Below are positions 48,576 to 60,999 of a DNA stretch of 64,000 bases, piece by piece (position 1 is the stretch's first letter; each line of letters opens with the position of its first letter). The stretch covers positions 62,001 through 126,000 of the forward strand of contig AZLU01000115.1 in the NCBI GenBank assembly GCA_002224055.1, in the 5' to 3' direction. The notes beneath the pieces were generated by a model. That model was not told where the DNA came from. It made no database searches and worked only from the letters and a program-made list of their open reading frames with translations. A program made the translations under genes and the position numbers. This DNA is from Pezizomycotina sp. ARF18 (Eukaryota > Ascomycota).

Positions 48576-48605
<30 letters not shown>
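47562..48605. other. Intergenic, promoter side of the Ppo gene
   Basis: About 1 kb between the Bor1 stop (48606) and the Ppo start. It includes a 29-base A run at 48576-48604 touching the Bor1 3' end. No gene was seen. Confidence 0.55.
48576..48604 (+). repeat. Poly-A tract, 29 bases
   Basis: Uninterrupted A run adjoining the stop codon of the Bor1-like gene (poly-T in its sense orientation). Confidence 0.9.
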
Positions 48606-48607
<2 letters not shown>

Positions 48608-51044
48608 ATCCTTGACGCCAAAAAACCACAAAACTACCTGTGGAAGCTCCCACCACGTTGTCGCTCGACACTCCATGTCTGATGCTGTACTCCCTGGACT
48701 TACCAGGTGCGCCAGGTGCGACAGGGGACATACCTCCATAGAACTCGGGACGGCCGCCAAATGATGCCAGAACGACAGAATTATCTACAGCAAGTTTATT
48801 AGCGTAATTCCTCAAAAACCAGAGAAAGGGTCCCTCTACTGCTGTGAGTGCGTCCATCGCGTCCAGTTCCTGGACAGAAACCACTTCGGCATGTACATCC
48901 ACCTGAAGGTATCAGGGCGCAAATCAAAACCGGAAAGCCAACCGCTGCGAGGGTCTGCGAAATGGCAATGCACACTAAGGCGCTAAATATTTGTAGGAAG
49001 ACGTAAAAACCAATCTTCTTTGTGGAAATGTAGTAAAGGGGGTCATCCGGCGGCAGAAACCTTCTTTCTCCAAAGATGTGCAAAAGCTTATGAGTAATGC
49101 CGTTCCCTAATATGCTCCCAAAGCCCACGGTTAAGAAAACACCAGCGAATATTGCTGTTGGCATTGTTCCCAGTGCAAAAAGAAGCGGCTTGGTCATTGT
49201 TCCGATTAAAAGGAGGGCCATTGCAAGTGTGTGATTCGCTGTTCCACGACCTTGACAATTCGCACTTCGGTCCCGAATCTCTTCGCCTTCGACATCCTCA
49301 GTCCGAATCACCTTAAGATCGGTCTGATACACGGAAAGAGAGTCGGTATGGATTGGAGCTTGGGGACCAACCCGTTAGGAAGCGGAAGTCCGAATATTCC
49401 CGCAACAAAAGTCGTAATTCCAAGCAGAAAAAAATCCCAATGGAAGCCACCGGGTTTCTTTAACGGGAACTGTTTGGCTTGTGCAGTTAAAGAAGATCTA
49501 ATCAATTAGCGCGGCTTACAATGGTCTCTTTAGAGCTATACTCACACATTGTGATCGTAGTAGAAGAGAAACGTGACGAGCACTCCAAACGGAATACTCG
49601 CGCATATCCACTTGGCTTCAAGGTTCCAAAAATCGATCATCCAGCTTCTCGGAGCCGCGGAATCAACTGCAGGATGAGTTGGTCGAAAAGTCGGCCCAAT
49701 AGCCATGAGAGCTTCTGTATGTTAACGTCTTCAAATGGCCAGGAATATGGCAAAACCCGACCCAAAATATCACCGCGATGGGATAGCTGTAGTCGCCGAG
49801 AAATCCTCTAATATTCGGGTTGAATTTGGTCCCCTCGCCAACCTTTTCGAGGCTATAGATGGTGAAGAAGAACAGAAGTGCAACCATAACACTCATATAG
49901 CCATTGGCTAAGCCTAGATCAAATTCCCATACCAGCGCTTCGATTCCCTTGACTGCAAAAAAAAAAAAAAAAAAAAAAAAAAGACTACTTCAGTATCCAG
50001 AACACGGGTCAAGAGGGGAAAAAAAATTAAAGGCGAAAAGAAAGGAAGAGATGTGTTACGGATATAGATAATTCCCACGTAAAGACCGAACGTTTGGCTT
50101 GAGAAATCTGTTACATATTTCATGTAGTCGCAAATATTTAAGATCGCGACCAACCAATGCGTTATGGCGGAGAAGATAGCCGTCCAGCACATGAATCGAG
50201 GATAGATCGAAACATCGTATATCTTGACTATAGGAAGGTCGGTTAGTGACTAGAAGCGGGCCAGGTTCCCTCGAGAAGAACGCACCGATGTCATATATCG
50301 TGTAGTTAAACAATCCGATCAGACCCGTTACACCAACAATTGTAATCGGCTGGGCCGAAAATATGCTGAAGACCACTCCGGCGAGGGCTGACGCGAATAA
50401 AGCCTCTACGAAAGTTTTAACTTTTATATCCCAAAAATTATAGATAAGGCACTCACCATTAACGCCATAGTATTTTCCAGCTTGACGGTGCATGTCAGGA
50501 CGAACGCAATGGCGGGCAGGAGACTACAATTCCATTAGATATTGTCGTAGGATTGCGGGCGAGGTTCTTACTTGACAAAGTAAATTCTGATCGTTCCGAA
50601 ACGGTTTTATACGACCAAGCGTCCGTGATATCGCTCCAGTAATACTGTATATTTGTCAGCTTCGTAAGAAATCTTCAAAGCTATTGGGAACTAACTGGTA
50701 ATCGCCGTTTGATATCATAATAAATGCCTCTGCCGGACGAAGGAATCGGTAGCTCCTCCATCCCCTCAGATTTTGTACGTGTACGGATCGGAATCAAATC
50801 GATCGCTCAGTTCCTTTTCGCTGTCATATTTGTCGCTCGGGCTTGCATCAGCAGCTGCTGAGGTGCTCGCAATCCCTTCGGTGCGCCCTTTCTCTAGGTC
50901 GCCAGACTTCGACTTCCTTGGCGCTGTGCTGGTCACCGAGATGGCATCCTCTGCTACAGGCGTCTGTTCTCCGGATCCTGACGCGTTAATACGTCTTCTA
51001 AACTTTTTGAAGCTCTGCCTCCATCTTCGAGAGGGAAAAAACAA
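48606..51044 (-). CDS. Bor1-like anion (HCO3-/borate family) transporter
   Basis: The start at 51044 leads through a polar leader (PRKSKSGDLEKGRTEG), then, one A further on, EGMEELPIPSSGRGIYYDIK. Membrane and signature blocks follow: KYYGVNECL-like region, ALFASALAGVVFSIFSAQPI, TIVGVTGLIGLFNYTIYDI (the SLC4/Bor1 hallmark), FMCWTAIFSAITHWLVAILN, SVMVALLFFFTIYSLEKVG, FLLGITTFVAGIFGLPLPNG, VYQTDLKVIRTEDVEGEE, MTKPLLFALGTMPTAIFAGV, FLTVGFGSILGNGITHKLL, FLQIFSALVCIAISQTLAAV. A last intron (about 48785-48845) joins ELDAMDALTA to DNSVVLASFGGRPEFYGG, with a stop at 48606. Family members are plasma-membrane or vacuolar anion exporters; yeast Bor1 exports borate. Seven or more introns; one carries a 26-base A run (49957-49982). 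Confidence 0.92.
49957..49982 (+). repeat. Poly-A tract, 26 bases, inside a Bor1 intron
   Basis: A run between coding blocks of the Bor1-like gene. In the sense strand it is a T run upstream of the acceptor, as an extreme polypyrimidine tract. Confidence 0.85.
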
Positions 51045-52715
51045 CCAAGAGCAGCGATTGACGAAGGTTTCGTGGAATCAAAGAGACTTGGGGAAGCCTC
51101 TTTTTATAAAAGGAAGAATGGGAGAAAATTCTCTTCCTCACAATCATTGGTCGCAAATTGATCGACCCGAGGTTGGCGAGAAAGAAGAGCTCAACCTAGA
51201 ATGTATTCTGCTTACCCTTCACCAGATCCTTGTCCCTTCGATTAGGGAACCAGCGTCGGCGCAGCTCTTCTTAGCTGTTTCGGGAAGCCAAGACCGGATA
51301 GTGTCCATCCAATGACGCCAACACGCATGGAAGAAAGATTTGGGAGAGAGAAGGAAAAAAAAAAAAAAAAAAAAAAAAAAACCGCTTGAGCAGTTTTTAT
51401 GAAAATAATAAGTAACTCAAGTTCGTGGAATTAGAACCTCATAAACAACAAAAGATAAGTATTTTCATTGAATACTCAATCTCCAGATCTTGAAGCAATT
51501 TACCGCTATCGCAATGCAATGCGATGCAATGCAATGCAATGGTTTGTAAATAAATAACTAGGTACCATCGAGATATTCACACCTCCGATGATAAAATGCA
51601 GGCAATCCCACGTAGGTATAATAAGGTGGGTTCGAAAAGAGAATTCTTCCAGGTTATAATCATACCGAAACGCCTCTGCCATTCAATATACAATGTCAAT
51701 TCCTCTCCTACTTATTATTGTAGACCTTTATTGGGTGCGTATTTTCCAGTCGTTATCCCTAGGAGGGCTTCCTGCGTTCAAATGAGGAGAGCCTCAAAGT
51801 TCCCCGCGTTCTTGAAAGTTTCAAAGCTTCACTCTCCCAGGATCTAGATGGTCCTCTAATTTATTTCAAGATTCTAAGCAATGTCTAAAATCTAGGGAGA
51901 AGATACGGGTATAAATGCCACTTTCATTATAATATACCCTGGCAACGTGGCACTCGACCTTTCGCTCCCCTCATGTCTGAAACGGCCTAAGCATTCGAAT
52001 CGCAGCCAACGTGATCTCTCGGAATATTGGCAACGAACCCCGGAGATATAGGGGGTGAAATGAAAATCCCTGGCGTAATTTCCGTGCAAAAAGAACGAGG
52101 AGCAGTGAAGAAGAAAAAAAAAATTTTTTTTTTCGAAAACTTGTCCGTTTCTCAATGTTTCCGTATGTGGGAGAAATACTGAGCGTGTCGGTAGTTCCAG
52201 CAAATGAGAACACCGCTGCGACAAACGATTTGCAAAGCCTCCATCACAAGCTGTCGCCATTTACCATAGTAATATTCGATCGGAGAGGCGGCGAAGCAGA
52301 CTTTTGGCCTAAACAGCAATCCACTTGAGTCCTTGTATAATTTCCTGCTTTGCATTGCTGGTGCTTATCGAATGGTGGGGAGAAAAAGAGTCAGCGCCGG
52401 CTCGGTTGCATTCGTGGGCAGGGATCAAAAGCCCAGAAATAATATATATACTCTCAAGTGTACATTTATGCTCTTCAGCCTTGTCAAAACCATCCAAAAG
52501 TCCACCACCCTTTATAAATACTTTGTCATCGTCGTCCAGTTCTTTTTCTCTCCGTACCTTCTTTTGTTCTCCTAGATCAAAGTCTATATTGAGATATAAT
52601 CGAAAAAGAGCGCGACAAAAGAGCCCCTCGACGCCTTAGAACCCGTCGAGAAAGAGCTTTCGAAGAAAATCCGCGATTACCAGTCGTCAGCACACTCGTG
52701 CAAACCTCCCTTCGC
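51045..52715. other. Divergent promoter region, Bor1-like / metacaspase
   Basis: About 1.7 kb between divergent starts. It holds a 27-base A run (51355-51381) and a short ATGCA minisatellite (51514-51541). No gene could be supported. Confidence 0.5.
51514..51541 (+). repeat. ATGCA-type minisatellite
   Basis: Five to six tandem copies of a GCAAT/GCGAT five-base unit. Confidence 0.8.
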
Positions 52716-54541
52716 ATGTCTTACTATCAGTCACCGCCGTACCCGGACCAGTCTCAGCAGTCCAGGAGCGGTCCTGCCGAGAGTTATGCTAATTCGCAGT
52801 TCTACGGGGGCGGCATGCCGCCGCAACTGCCACCGAGGCCGACGTCGGGCGGATACTACCCTCCGCAACAGGTGAGTAATACTATACGTTTACGTTCTCT
52901 GCAAAGTTGCTGACGGTCGCAGCAATATCCTCCTCAGGCCCCATACCCGACCGGCAGCAGTCGCCGTATCCAAGCCCCGGTTACTCTCCCCCTCAGCAGT
53001 ATCAGCAACCCCACCAGCAGCCGTACCAGCAGCCGTACCAGCAGCCGTATCCGAGCCCGGGTATCCTCCACAGCAGCAGTATCCCCAGCAGTATCCCCCT
53101 CAACAACAACTAACCCCCAGCCACCGCCTTCTCCATATGCGAGCCCCTCGCCCTACCCCTCTCCAGGCTTCATGCCGAGCTACTCGACAAATGAGTGGAC
53201 AAAAAGCAAAACAGGTAGGAGTTTCGAAAAATTATTCAGAAGAAACGTGCTAACTCTTCGCAGGACCAAAACCACCACCGAACACAGTACAGACGTATTT
53301 GGAAGGCAAAGTTACGCATCAATACCAAATGAGTACTTGCCAAGGGAAACGGAAAGCTCTCTGTAAGTATAGGAACTCTACATCGCTTTGTGTTTTTACT
53401 GACTATTATTAGTGATAGGGATAAACTATTACGGATCAAAGAGGCCTCTGCAGTAAGTTCCCACCATTATGTGGTCTATTTTCTTTTCTAACAGATTTCC
53501 AGGGGCTGTATCAACGATGTGAACAACATAAGTGAGTGAGAACGATCGAGTTTTATCTTAAACAGTTACTAACCACTCTTCTAGGAGCTTTTCTGCAAAA
53601 GAATTTCAGTTATAAACCCGAAGACATGGTTATTCTCACGGGTAAGTTTCCAATTGGGCACGGCTCATGAGCGTCGCTAACCTTGCTGCTCCCAATTAGA
53701 CGACCAACAAAATCCTATGAATATTCCGACAAAAGCGAACATTATTCGAGCTATGCAATGGCTGGTTAAAAATGCACAACCAAATGATTCGCTCTTTTTA
53801 CATTTCTCAGGCCACGGTAGGTCTACATCCTTGAAAATCAGGTTATGCTTCGCTAACCTTTCATAGGTGGTCAAACGAAGGACCTTGACGGTGATGAAGC
53901 CGACGGCTATGATGAGACGATATACCCGGTTGACTACATGAAGCATGGTCAGATCGTCGACGACCAGATGCACGACATTCTAGTGCGCCCACTGAAACCC
54001 GGTGTCCGCTTGACTGCAATTTTCGACAGTTGCCATTCAGGAACAGCGCTTGATCTGCCATATATATATTCGACGGCGGGCACACTGAAGGAACAGAATT
54101 TACTTAAAGAGGCTGGCATGGGACTTGTTTCCGCGCTGACATCCTACCAGAAGAGGGATATGAGCGGCTTCTTCCAATCTGGCGTCGAGTTCTTCAACAA
54201 GGCAGCCCACGGAAGGAGGGCGGAGGAAAAGGCCAAGAAGACAAAATCTAGCCCCGCAGATGTCATCCAATGGTCGGGCAGTAAGGATGCTCAAACCTCC
54301 AGCGACGACATGGGCGGCGGTGTCATGAGCAGGGCGTTCGTAAAGGTCATGACGAAGCATCCCAACTCGAGTTACAAGCAAATTCTTAATTACCTAAGGG
54401 AGGAACTAGGTGGAAAGTAAGTACAAGAACTAATCGTTGCTTTCTCGAGTCGCAGCTAACCTTTTTTCCTATAGATATGCACAAAAGCCACAACTCAGCT
54501 CTTCGCATCCAATTGATACGGATCTCCTATTCCTTCTTTGA
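52716..54541 (+). CDS. Type I metacaspase
   Basis: Nine exons can be placed: 52716-52871, 52923-53214, 53264-53362, 53413-53452, 53503-53531, 53585-53641, 53700-53814, 53865-54416, 54475-54541, all with GT donors, AG acceptors and mostly GCTAAC branches. The prodomain is P/Q/Y-rich ([16 protein letters not shown], then repeats of the QQPYQQPY type near 53000-53060). The p20 domain shows [41 protein letters not shown] (catalytic His) and [17 protein letters not shown] (catalytic Cys codon at 54031-54033), then the p10 part [20 protein letters not shown] to a stop at 54541. This cysteine peptidase cleaves after Arg/Lys, is Ca-activated, and acts in stress, protein quality control and cell death in fungi. 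Only the repetitive exon 2 shows clear frame shifts; the rest reads cleanly. It converges on the MOSC gene with 207 bases between stops. Confidence 0.96.
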
Positions 54542-54748
54542 AAGAAGAAAGAAGAAAAAATATGCTTCCATTTTCCTTCTTGTAAATATACTGTAACATT
54601 CCGTACATCCTCTGTAACTCTACAGCATGTGTTCTTCTCTGTCAAATTGAATTGAATTGTTGATGTGTAACGAGAAAATGAATTACGAAATTGAATGCGA
54701 TCTATAAATACAGTGTTGAAAGGTTCATATACACATTATATCATAATA

Positions 54749-56095
54749 CTACGTGCTCATTCCCGGCCAGTAAAATACGTTTGGTGAATCGTTTCTCCTT
54801 GGAGCTGTAACCTCCTGGCCGATCGACAAGAGCGTTCCGATATCGCCGTCATCTGCGGCTCTGATCAGTATCTTAATACACCCAGGAACAAGGCAGCTCA
54901 CTGACCCTTTAAGAACCCGTATCTCCCAAACACAGGAGTCCACTTCATGCCCGAATCTATCCTGCGATTCATGGATGCCAGCTTTTTGAGCATCTGTTGG
55001 TCGAGGGGAAGCTGCTTCCCCGTCGTGTAATCTACATTTAAACCTACAAAAGTGAGCTTTGAAGGTCATCTGAGAAGTTTTTAATGTGAGCTCTCTTACT
55101 CTTACACCTCCCACAGTTTGCCGTCAAGACAAGTTCTATATTCTTCTCCCCCAAGATCTCAATCTCCGCCCAATAATCCTCGTCGAACTCCGGTAGCTCA
55201 TCCTCTTCCAGGACAATATTAGGCCGCAGCTTTGTCATGTCGAGATCTAAGTTCGGCGGCTCTTGTCCGACGAACTTTGGTTTCCCGAGTGCAGCAAGCG
55301 ACGACTTTGTCGTTATGAGGAACGGGGCAATGTCTGCGAACGTGATCTTGTAATCCTTCTTCGGATTCCACCAGTTCGCGACCGACGCCATTAAGCCTCC
55401 TCCTCCCCTTCCTCCGGGTGCTCCTTCGACAGATGTACCTTATTCGGCGCTACGTTACCTAGAACAGGCCGCTCACCGTCGCCGAGGTATACCAACCTCG
55501 TCGGGAACTTGAGGTGCGTGGAAAAGTACTCCGAGTACCTATCACCATATCGTACGCGTGACCGGGTGATTTGTGCATTATTATATCCACTTTTTAAGCT
55601 CCGAGTAATCCGGAACAAGCGTACTTCTATAACCATGTCGTCGGACGTATTACCATCCGGAGAATTAAACGTAACCTCTACGCTGGTGGGTTATCATCGT
55701 CCGGAAGAAATCTCGTGCCGAAGAGGCACAGCTCATCGATATGACCGACGTGCAGGTTCAAGAAGGATCCGTCGTCGAGACTTTTAGCAGCATGAGCTTG
55801 CGGTCGTACTCGAAGCCGGTGCGGGTGAGTTTGGCCCTCTGGACCCTGCACGGCCGGAGCGATTTGATCGGGTATACGTAAATCTGTGGAATAATTTTAG
55901 CTACGAGAGCAAGAATGGTAATTCAACGGATGGATCTAGAGGGACGCTTACGTCTGATATCTTCATCTTTCGGGCGGTGAAGGGTAGTCTTTTGGTGGCG
56001 ATCAATACGTAAAGGTATAAAGGTGTGAATCCTGTGAGGGTGTTCGGTATTTTAGTAGTATACTCGGCCATGACCGAATTTTTGCTTGGCATCAT
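54749..56095 (-). CDS. MOSC-domain protein (mARC/Mo-cofactor sulfurase C-terminal type)
   Basis: The start at 56095 (MMPSKNSVMAEYTTKI) opens a leader with a hydrophobic stretch (FTPLYLYVLIATK), perhaps a membrane or mitochondrial anchor. After an intron ending at about 55883 (CCACAG) comes IYVYPIKSLRPCRVQRAKL and TRTGFEYDRKLMLL, the MOSC N-terminal beta-barrel. One base is lost before DDGSFLNLHVGHIDEL. Then FSTHLKFPTRLVYLG, FADIAPFLITTKSSLAAL, MTKLRPNIVLEEDELPEFD and LTANCGRCK, the Cys-containing MOSC core that holds molybdenum cofactor in relatives. After an intron at about 55095-55040 the end is LKGSVSCLVPGCIKI to a stop at 54749. Family members reduce N-hydroxylated compounds or transfer sulfur to Mo-cofactor; the exact reaction here is not known. 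Confidence 0.85.
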
Positions 56096-56258
56096 GACGT
56101 CTTCTGTGAGCATACAAAACGAACATGCCGCACAACTTTTCTGATGTCCCGATGTTTCACAGTATATTCGCAGTATATACATGGAGACTCGACCATTACA
56201 GAACCATTCCCTGTCATATATATATAAACTATTCCTTAACCCCTTCCTGGGCCTTCTA

Positions 56259-56295
<37 letters not shown>

Positions 56296-56530
56296 ATCGT
56301 CTGTTCTTCATCCTATAGTTGTTAAACATTATATACAGTACAGATTTTTTTTTCATTACTATTACTACATAAAGGATTTGTAAGGTAAGTAGTACAGGTT
56401 GGATTTACCGTACAGTTGTTTTTTTTTTTTTTTTCAGTTTTATTCACAAGAAATCATCCCACAAAACACCAAAGGCAAAAAACATCCCTATGTTTTTTTT
56501 TTTTTTTTTTTAATGCAAGGTCTTTCAGAA
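56096..56530. other. Spacer with (ATC)n microsatellite
   Basis: 435 bases between the receptor stop and the MOSC start. It carries an (ATC)n run of about 12 units at 56261-56296 and T runs of about 18-20 bases near 56419 and 56492. No gene. Confidence 0.7.
56261..56296 (+). repeat. (ATC)n microsatellite, about 12 units
   Basis: Perfect trinucleotide repeat in the spacer upstream of the MOSC gene. Confidence 0.9.
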
Positions 56531-58720
56531 TCACTTGCCTAATTTGTTGACCTCTACTCTGACGTTCTTGATTTTCACTTGCTGCGCCGACGCTTCTACA
56601 TCCCCATTGGGATGCTGTATCGGTAATATCACGTCGTCTTCGTCGTTGTGATAAAAGTTATCGAGTGACTGTCCGAACGTGCCGACCGTTCCCCGCCTGC
56701 TAGGAATACTGTCGTCGTCTTCGAACACGCTCTCGGGTATAATGGCCTGCGGCGCTAGCAGGATCCCTGTTGAAGTTTGAGTCGAAAACGATAGGTGTCT
56801 GTCACTTTGGGGACTTGTTGGTGAGCGGTAGTAGCATTCGACAACACGCTTGAAGAGAGGTTGAGGCACTTTGTGATCTTCATCGGTGGTTCTAGCTGCG
56901 TTTCTAGCTGCGAGCCCACTTGTGTGGAACCTGAGATGTCGACTTTGTTGCCCAGGATGTTTTGGCTGATTGTCTGCTTATCCTGCTTTCTCGGCGGGAT
57001 ACGACTGAGAAGACTGAACTGATAGGTCGGTTTCCCGTCCATTCATCTAAGAAAAAAAAAAAAAAAAAAAAAAGGAGGAAATTCAGTGAGGGCTAAATAA
57101 AGAAAGGCTAACGATCCTTACTTACCAGTCTTCCAAAATGAGAGCGGATGTCGGGAGATCAAGTACCACCCTCTCAGCATACTGACACGGAAGCTGATTG
57201 CGGAGGCTATTGCTCCATTCAAGAGCATCAAGAACCTATAAATGAGAGGTTAAAGGTTAGTAAAAACCAGAAAAATTGGAACAACGAGAAAAAGGAAGAA
57301 AGATTGTACGCTCGACTTACATCGGAACGTAGGTCGCCACCATGGGAATGGTGCCAATTTTACGTGAGAATCCCTTCTGCAAGCATCGGCGTCGCCAGTC
57401 TTTACAAAGCACTGTACCCAAGCGCTCAAAGACGCGGGTGTCGCCCTGTGTGCATCACTGGAGGTGATTAGGGAACAGTTCAGGTTGTCCACGATGGTAA
57501 CGTAGACGGTAATGGCTAGTGGACGCCATTGGTACATGGCGACTCGAAGTAAAAACTGAGTGACGAGCCATTTTGCGGATCCTTCGAAATCCTACGATGC
57601 TTTCGGTACTTCAAGAGTACCTTAGCGGCGTATAGAATAGAAGAAAATTGAAGTATTAACGCCGCTATGGACAGCGGGAGCAAGGGGCCATGGCCAACAC
57701 CGATCGCAATCGGCCATTCGGGCTGGCAAGTAACACCAGAGAAAATTGAACACCTGCGAGGCGATAATTCCAACAAAGCGCTAGCCAGACTGCAAAAAAA
57801 GGTTAGGTCAACCAGAAAATTTGGTAAGCAAGAGGTGTCCTTACCTGCTCCGAGAATGAAGGAAACTGGAGCCATCCAGGCTCGTGTCCTCTTGCCCAGA
57901 CGATGTTCAGATGGAGTATTAAGCTCATATTGAACGATAATACAATAGCCCAGATGTAGCAAAATTCTAGGGGGAAAGAGAGAGGGAAAAGATCAGTATC
58001 ATCCAAAGCCTTTTAGGGTGGGAATCATGCTTACCCAGAATCGTCGAGTTTACTGAGCAGCTCTTAAGATTTTCAGATGAACCTTTGTGACCAGATTGTA
58101 ACACACATTCTTCGGATAATCCTGCACGTTAATGAGCTGGGCGGTAGCTACGATGACACCGGCAAAAGCGTACGCCAACACAAGCTATTCCTCTCGTAAA
58201 ATGAGTCGGAAGGCATAATATCGACAGAAAGAGGAACGCAACTCCAAAAATGGAGATAGCAGAAAAGAAGTCTGCAGAAAATTAATTAGCAAGTACCTCA
58301 CTGGTTCCTTACAAAAGATTGCTACTTACAAGAGGTGTGAAGGACTCTGACGAGAGGTATCGGACTTTCTGCTAGGGAAGTTGCGACATGTGGTCTCTGG
58401 ACGATCAACCTTGAAAGCTATTAGTAAGTTTCTTCTAAAATGGTGCTAGAGAGGGAGGGATAGCTCAAAAGCCTACTTGCAGCACCACACATCAGGCAGC
58501 ATCCAGAAGTCGGATCGCACATCTGTTTCCCACTGATAGTTGACGGACTATGCGAATTTACCAATCCCATTTCTTTGCCCGGTAGAAGCGGAAACGGACA
58601 GTTACTCCATACATTGGAGAAAGCGGGTTGTAGAATGTCGGAAAAGCTGACAGGTATCTCCGGAAGCCCTCGAGTCCGGAGAGACTGCGAGGCAGTACTA
58701 TTCCAGTCGTGGAGATACAT
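56531..58720 (-). CDS. Seven-helix receptor, fungal class B/Frizzled-like orphan GPCR
   Basis: Exons (minus): 58720-58477, 58409-58330, 58271-58035, 57966-57845, 57789-57321, 57235-57126, 57046-56531. The extracellular leader ends CDPTSGCCLMCGAA, like the CC-x-x-C box before helix 1 in fungal Frizzled-like receptors. Helices: FFSAISIFGVAFLFLSILCL, LVLAYAFAGVIVATAQL, FCYIWAIVLSFNMSLILHL, a region around GVTCQPEWPIAIGVG, PLLPLSIAALILQFSSILYA followed by KVLLKYRKHRR, then YQWRPLAITVYVTIVDNL with WVQCFVKTGDADAC, and FLMLLNGAIASAISFRV. The loop between helices 2 and 3 carries two Cys (NVCYN, SCSVN). QWR-x-x-A-I and W-(I/V)-x-C-(L/F)-V-x-x-G-x-x-x-x-C are, as I recall, typical of this fungal group. 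The cytoplasmic tail (56531-57046) is acidic and Ser-rich (EDDDSIPSRRGTVGTFG). Ligand unknown. One or two frame shifts. Confidence 0.75.
57052..57073 (+). repeat. Poly-A tract, 22 bases, inside receptor intron 6
   Basis: In the sense strand this is a T run directly before the acceptor TTCTTAG of the last exon, so it serves as polypyrimidine tract. Confidence 0.85.
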
Positions 58721-59956
58721 TTTAGCCCTCTAATTTGGATCTTTCCAACGCTAGTTTCTAAAGGTATGATCTAGTAGTCAAAATTTTTTCCACCATATAC
58801 ACTCTAGTTCTCTTTGAAAATTTCTCTGCTTGATTTGATCGACAAGGGTGGGGGATTTTTTAGGCATAAACGTCTTGACAGGTATTGCAGAAACGTCTAG
58901 GAACTATATATCCGTTCAGTCCCTGGATCCATATAATCTGCCGAGATAACCGCTTTCTTTGAACCGGGCAATCAGGCAAAAATATCCCTGATATGTTCAA
59001 AGGAACACTGTGAATGAAAGGGCATTCAAAGGTGCACAGGGTCAACACAGTGGTAAGCTAGGCGGGGGAAGGCCTGTTTTTTGAACAAGGAAATAAGGCT
59101 CTAGCCTCAAACGCGCACACACACTCGCACACCATCACATCTATATATCATTTTTCTCACGACCACGAGAGAAGAAGAGAAGGAATTAATAAGCCGGCCA
59201 AGCCGCCATCGGTTCATCTTTTCAATATTATTATTCTAAGTATGAAGGAATATGCAGGTCAACCTCTCTAACGTTGCAAATAATCGCCACCATCCACGTG
59301 GAGGAGACACAAATGACCCAAATTAACAAAGACTATGCGAGAAAACGGCAAGAAAAAAGAGAAAAGTAGCAGGGCTCTAAGAACAATAAAACCTTAGAAC
59401 GTCTTTCAAGCTAAATGACCCAGGCTTGCCAGCTTCTACTGACGAGGATCTGGGCCTTTTAACTCCACTGACACAGGTAATTGAACTTCTTCGGGCTAAT
59501 GATTCACGAATCGACGACGGTTAGAAGCTTTTCGCGCAGGTGGCGTCAAGATTTCGTGCACGATCAAGTAATTTGTATCGGTATATACACCGCATTTACT
59601 CAGAAACATGAGCTGTTCCTAAAAGTTTATTAGCCACTGTCGGGAATGGTTTCGAATTGGGAGGAATCTTGAGAAGAGGCCTAAAGGCCATGATTTTTAA
59701 AATTATTTTTTCATTGCTAAAATGAAAGATCTTCAGCCTTCAGGAGGAGGCTGTAAGCAAGTGTCAGGGTCTGTAAGTCAAAAGAAGAGGCTGTAAAATT
59801 TCAATTTAAATCCTTTCCCATCTGTAAGATTCCCCAGAACTCATCTTGAGCTTATCCTTCGACTTGAATATACCGACGATGTTAAAAGCCCGAGGCCGGA
59901 GAAGGTTAGCCCACCTCCATGCTTCTCCTACCCCGTCTATCTCTCGCAGAGAACCT

Positions 59957-59990
<34 letters not shown>

Positions 59991-60964
59991 CCTAAGCAAA
60001 CCAAAAAACACTACAACTCCGGCAAACGGAAAATTTCCTTGTATCAAAAGCATCTCTTGTCTATTACTTCCAGTCCTCTCGAAGATCTCGCAGAACGCCT
60101 ACGTGGGTGGCTCCTTCGGAATCTGTGATTAATACTACGACTTCAGGGTTTATACAAAGGGTTTACAAAGTAGCCTAAAACCATTTTGGCCTAATCCCGG
60201 CGATGTTCTCTTGAAACAGAACCACCCTGTCTTCTAGAAAGAATGGAAGCGCTTGGGAATTTAAAAGTTCCAATCAATACACGATAAAAAAATATAGCGA
60301 TTTTCAAGCAGGAGGTAAGAAACCCAATTTTTCGAACATTTCGTTTCTCAATAAGATGATTAAATTATAAGACAACCTGTCTTCGCGAAGCTAGAGAAGA
60401 TCTCGGGAATTTGAAGCGCAATGCGCGACGATACTTCTGGAAGCAGGAGGTTAAGTAAGAATGAACCCTTTTCGCGTTACTTTTGAGTAACTGTGTCTTG
60501 TTTCCCGGTCGTGACGTCTCAAATTCATGCTTTCCCGTGCTGCCTTTAACCTGAGTCCCTAACTGAGACTTGAACTCGGATTAATAGCCGCGGAATATAT
60601 TTAACGCTTGACTGAACGCTAATTTAGTGGCACCGTAATTATACATGCTGTCATGGATTTCAACTTTCTTTTGCGAAGTCCTAAGACACACGGGAAAGAA
60701 GGGATAAATGCGATGCCATTCTTGAAGATCTTTCTTTTTGCAATTCTATCGCATAAAGCGCGGAAGTATCTTCGTCCAATCTTTCGACACGAAAATAGGG
60801 GAATGTCTTTCCTTCTTTTTCACTTATCGACCGGGAATGGAAAGGGAAGGCCATCTTTTCGACGTCATAGAGGGGAAATTTTTTTGATCACCAATCGCAA
60901 CGAACTAAGGACAGATATACTCTCGTGTTGTGCTCTGCTTCTTGATATTAGCTAAAATATGTAA

Positions 60965-60970
<6 letters not shown>

Positions 60971-60999
<29 letters not shown>
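60971..60999 (+). repeat. Poly-A tract, 29 bases
   Basis: Uninterrupted A run in gene-poor DNA. Confidence 0.9.
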
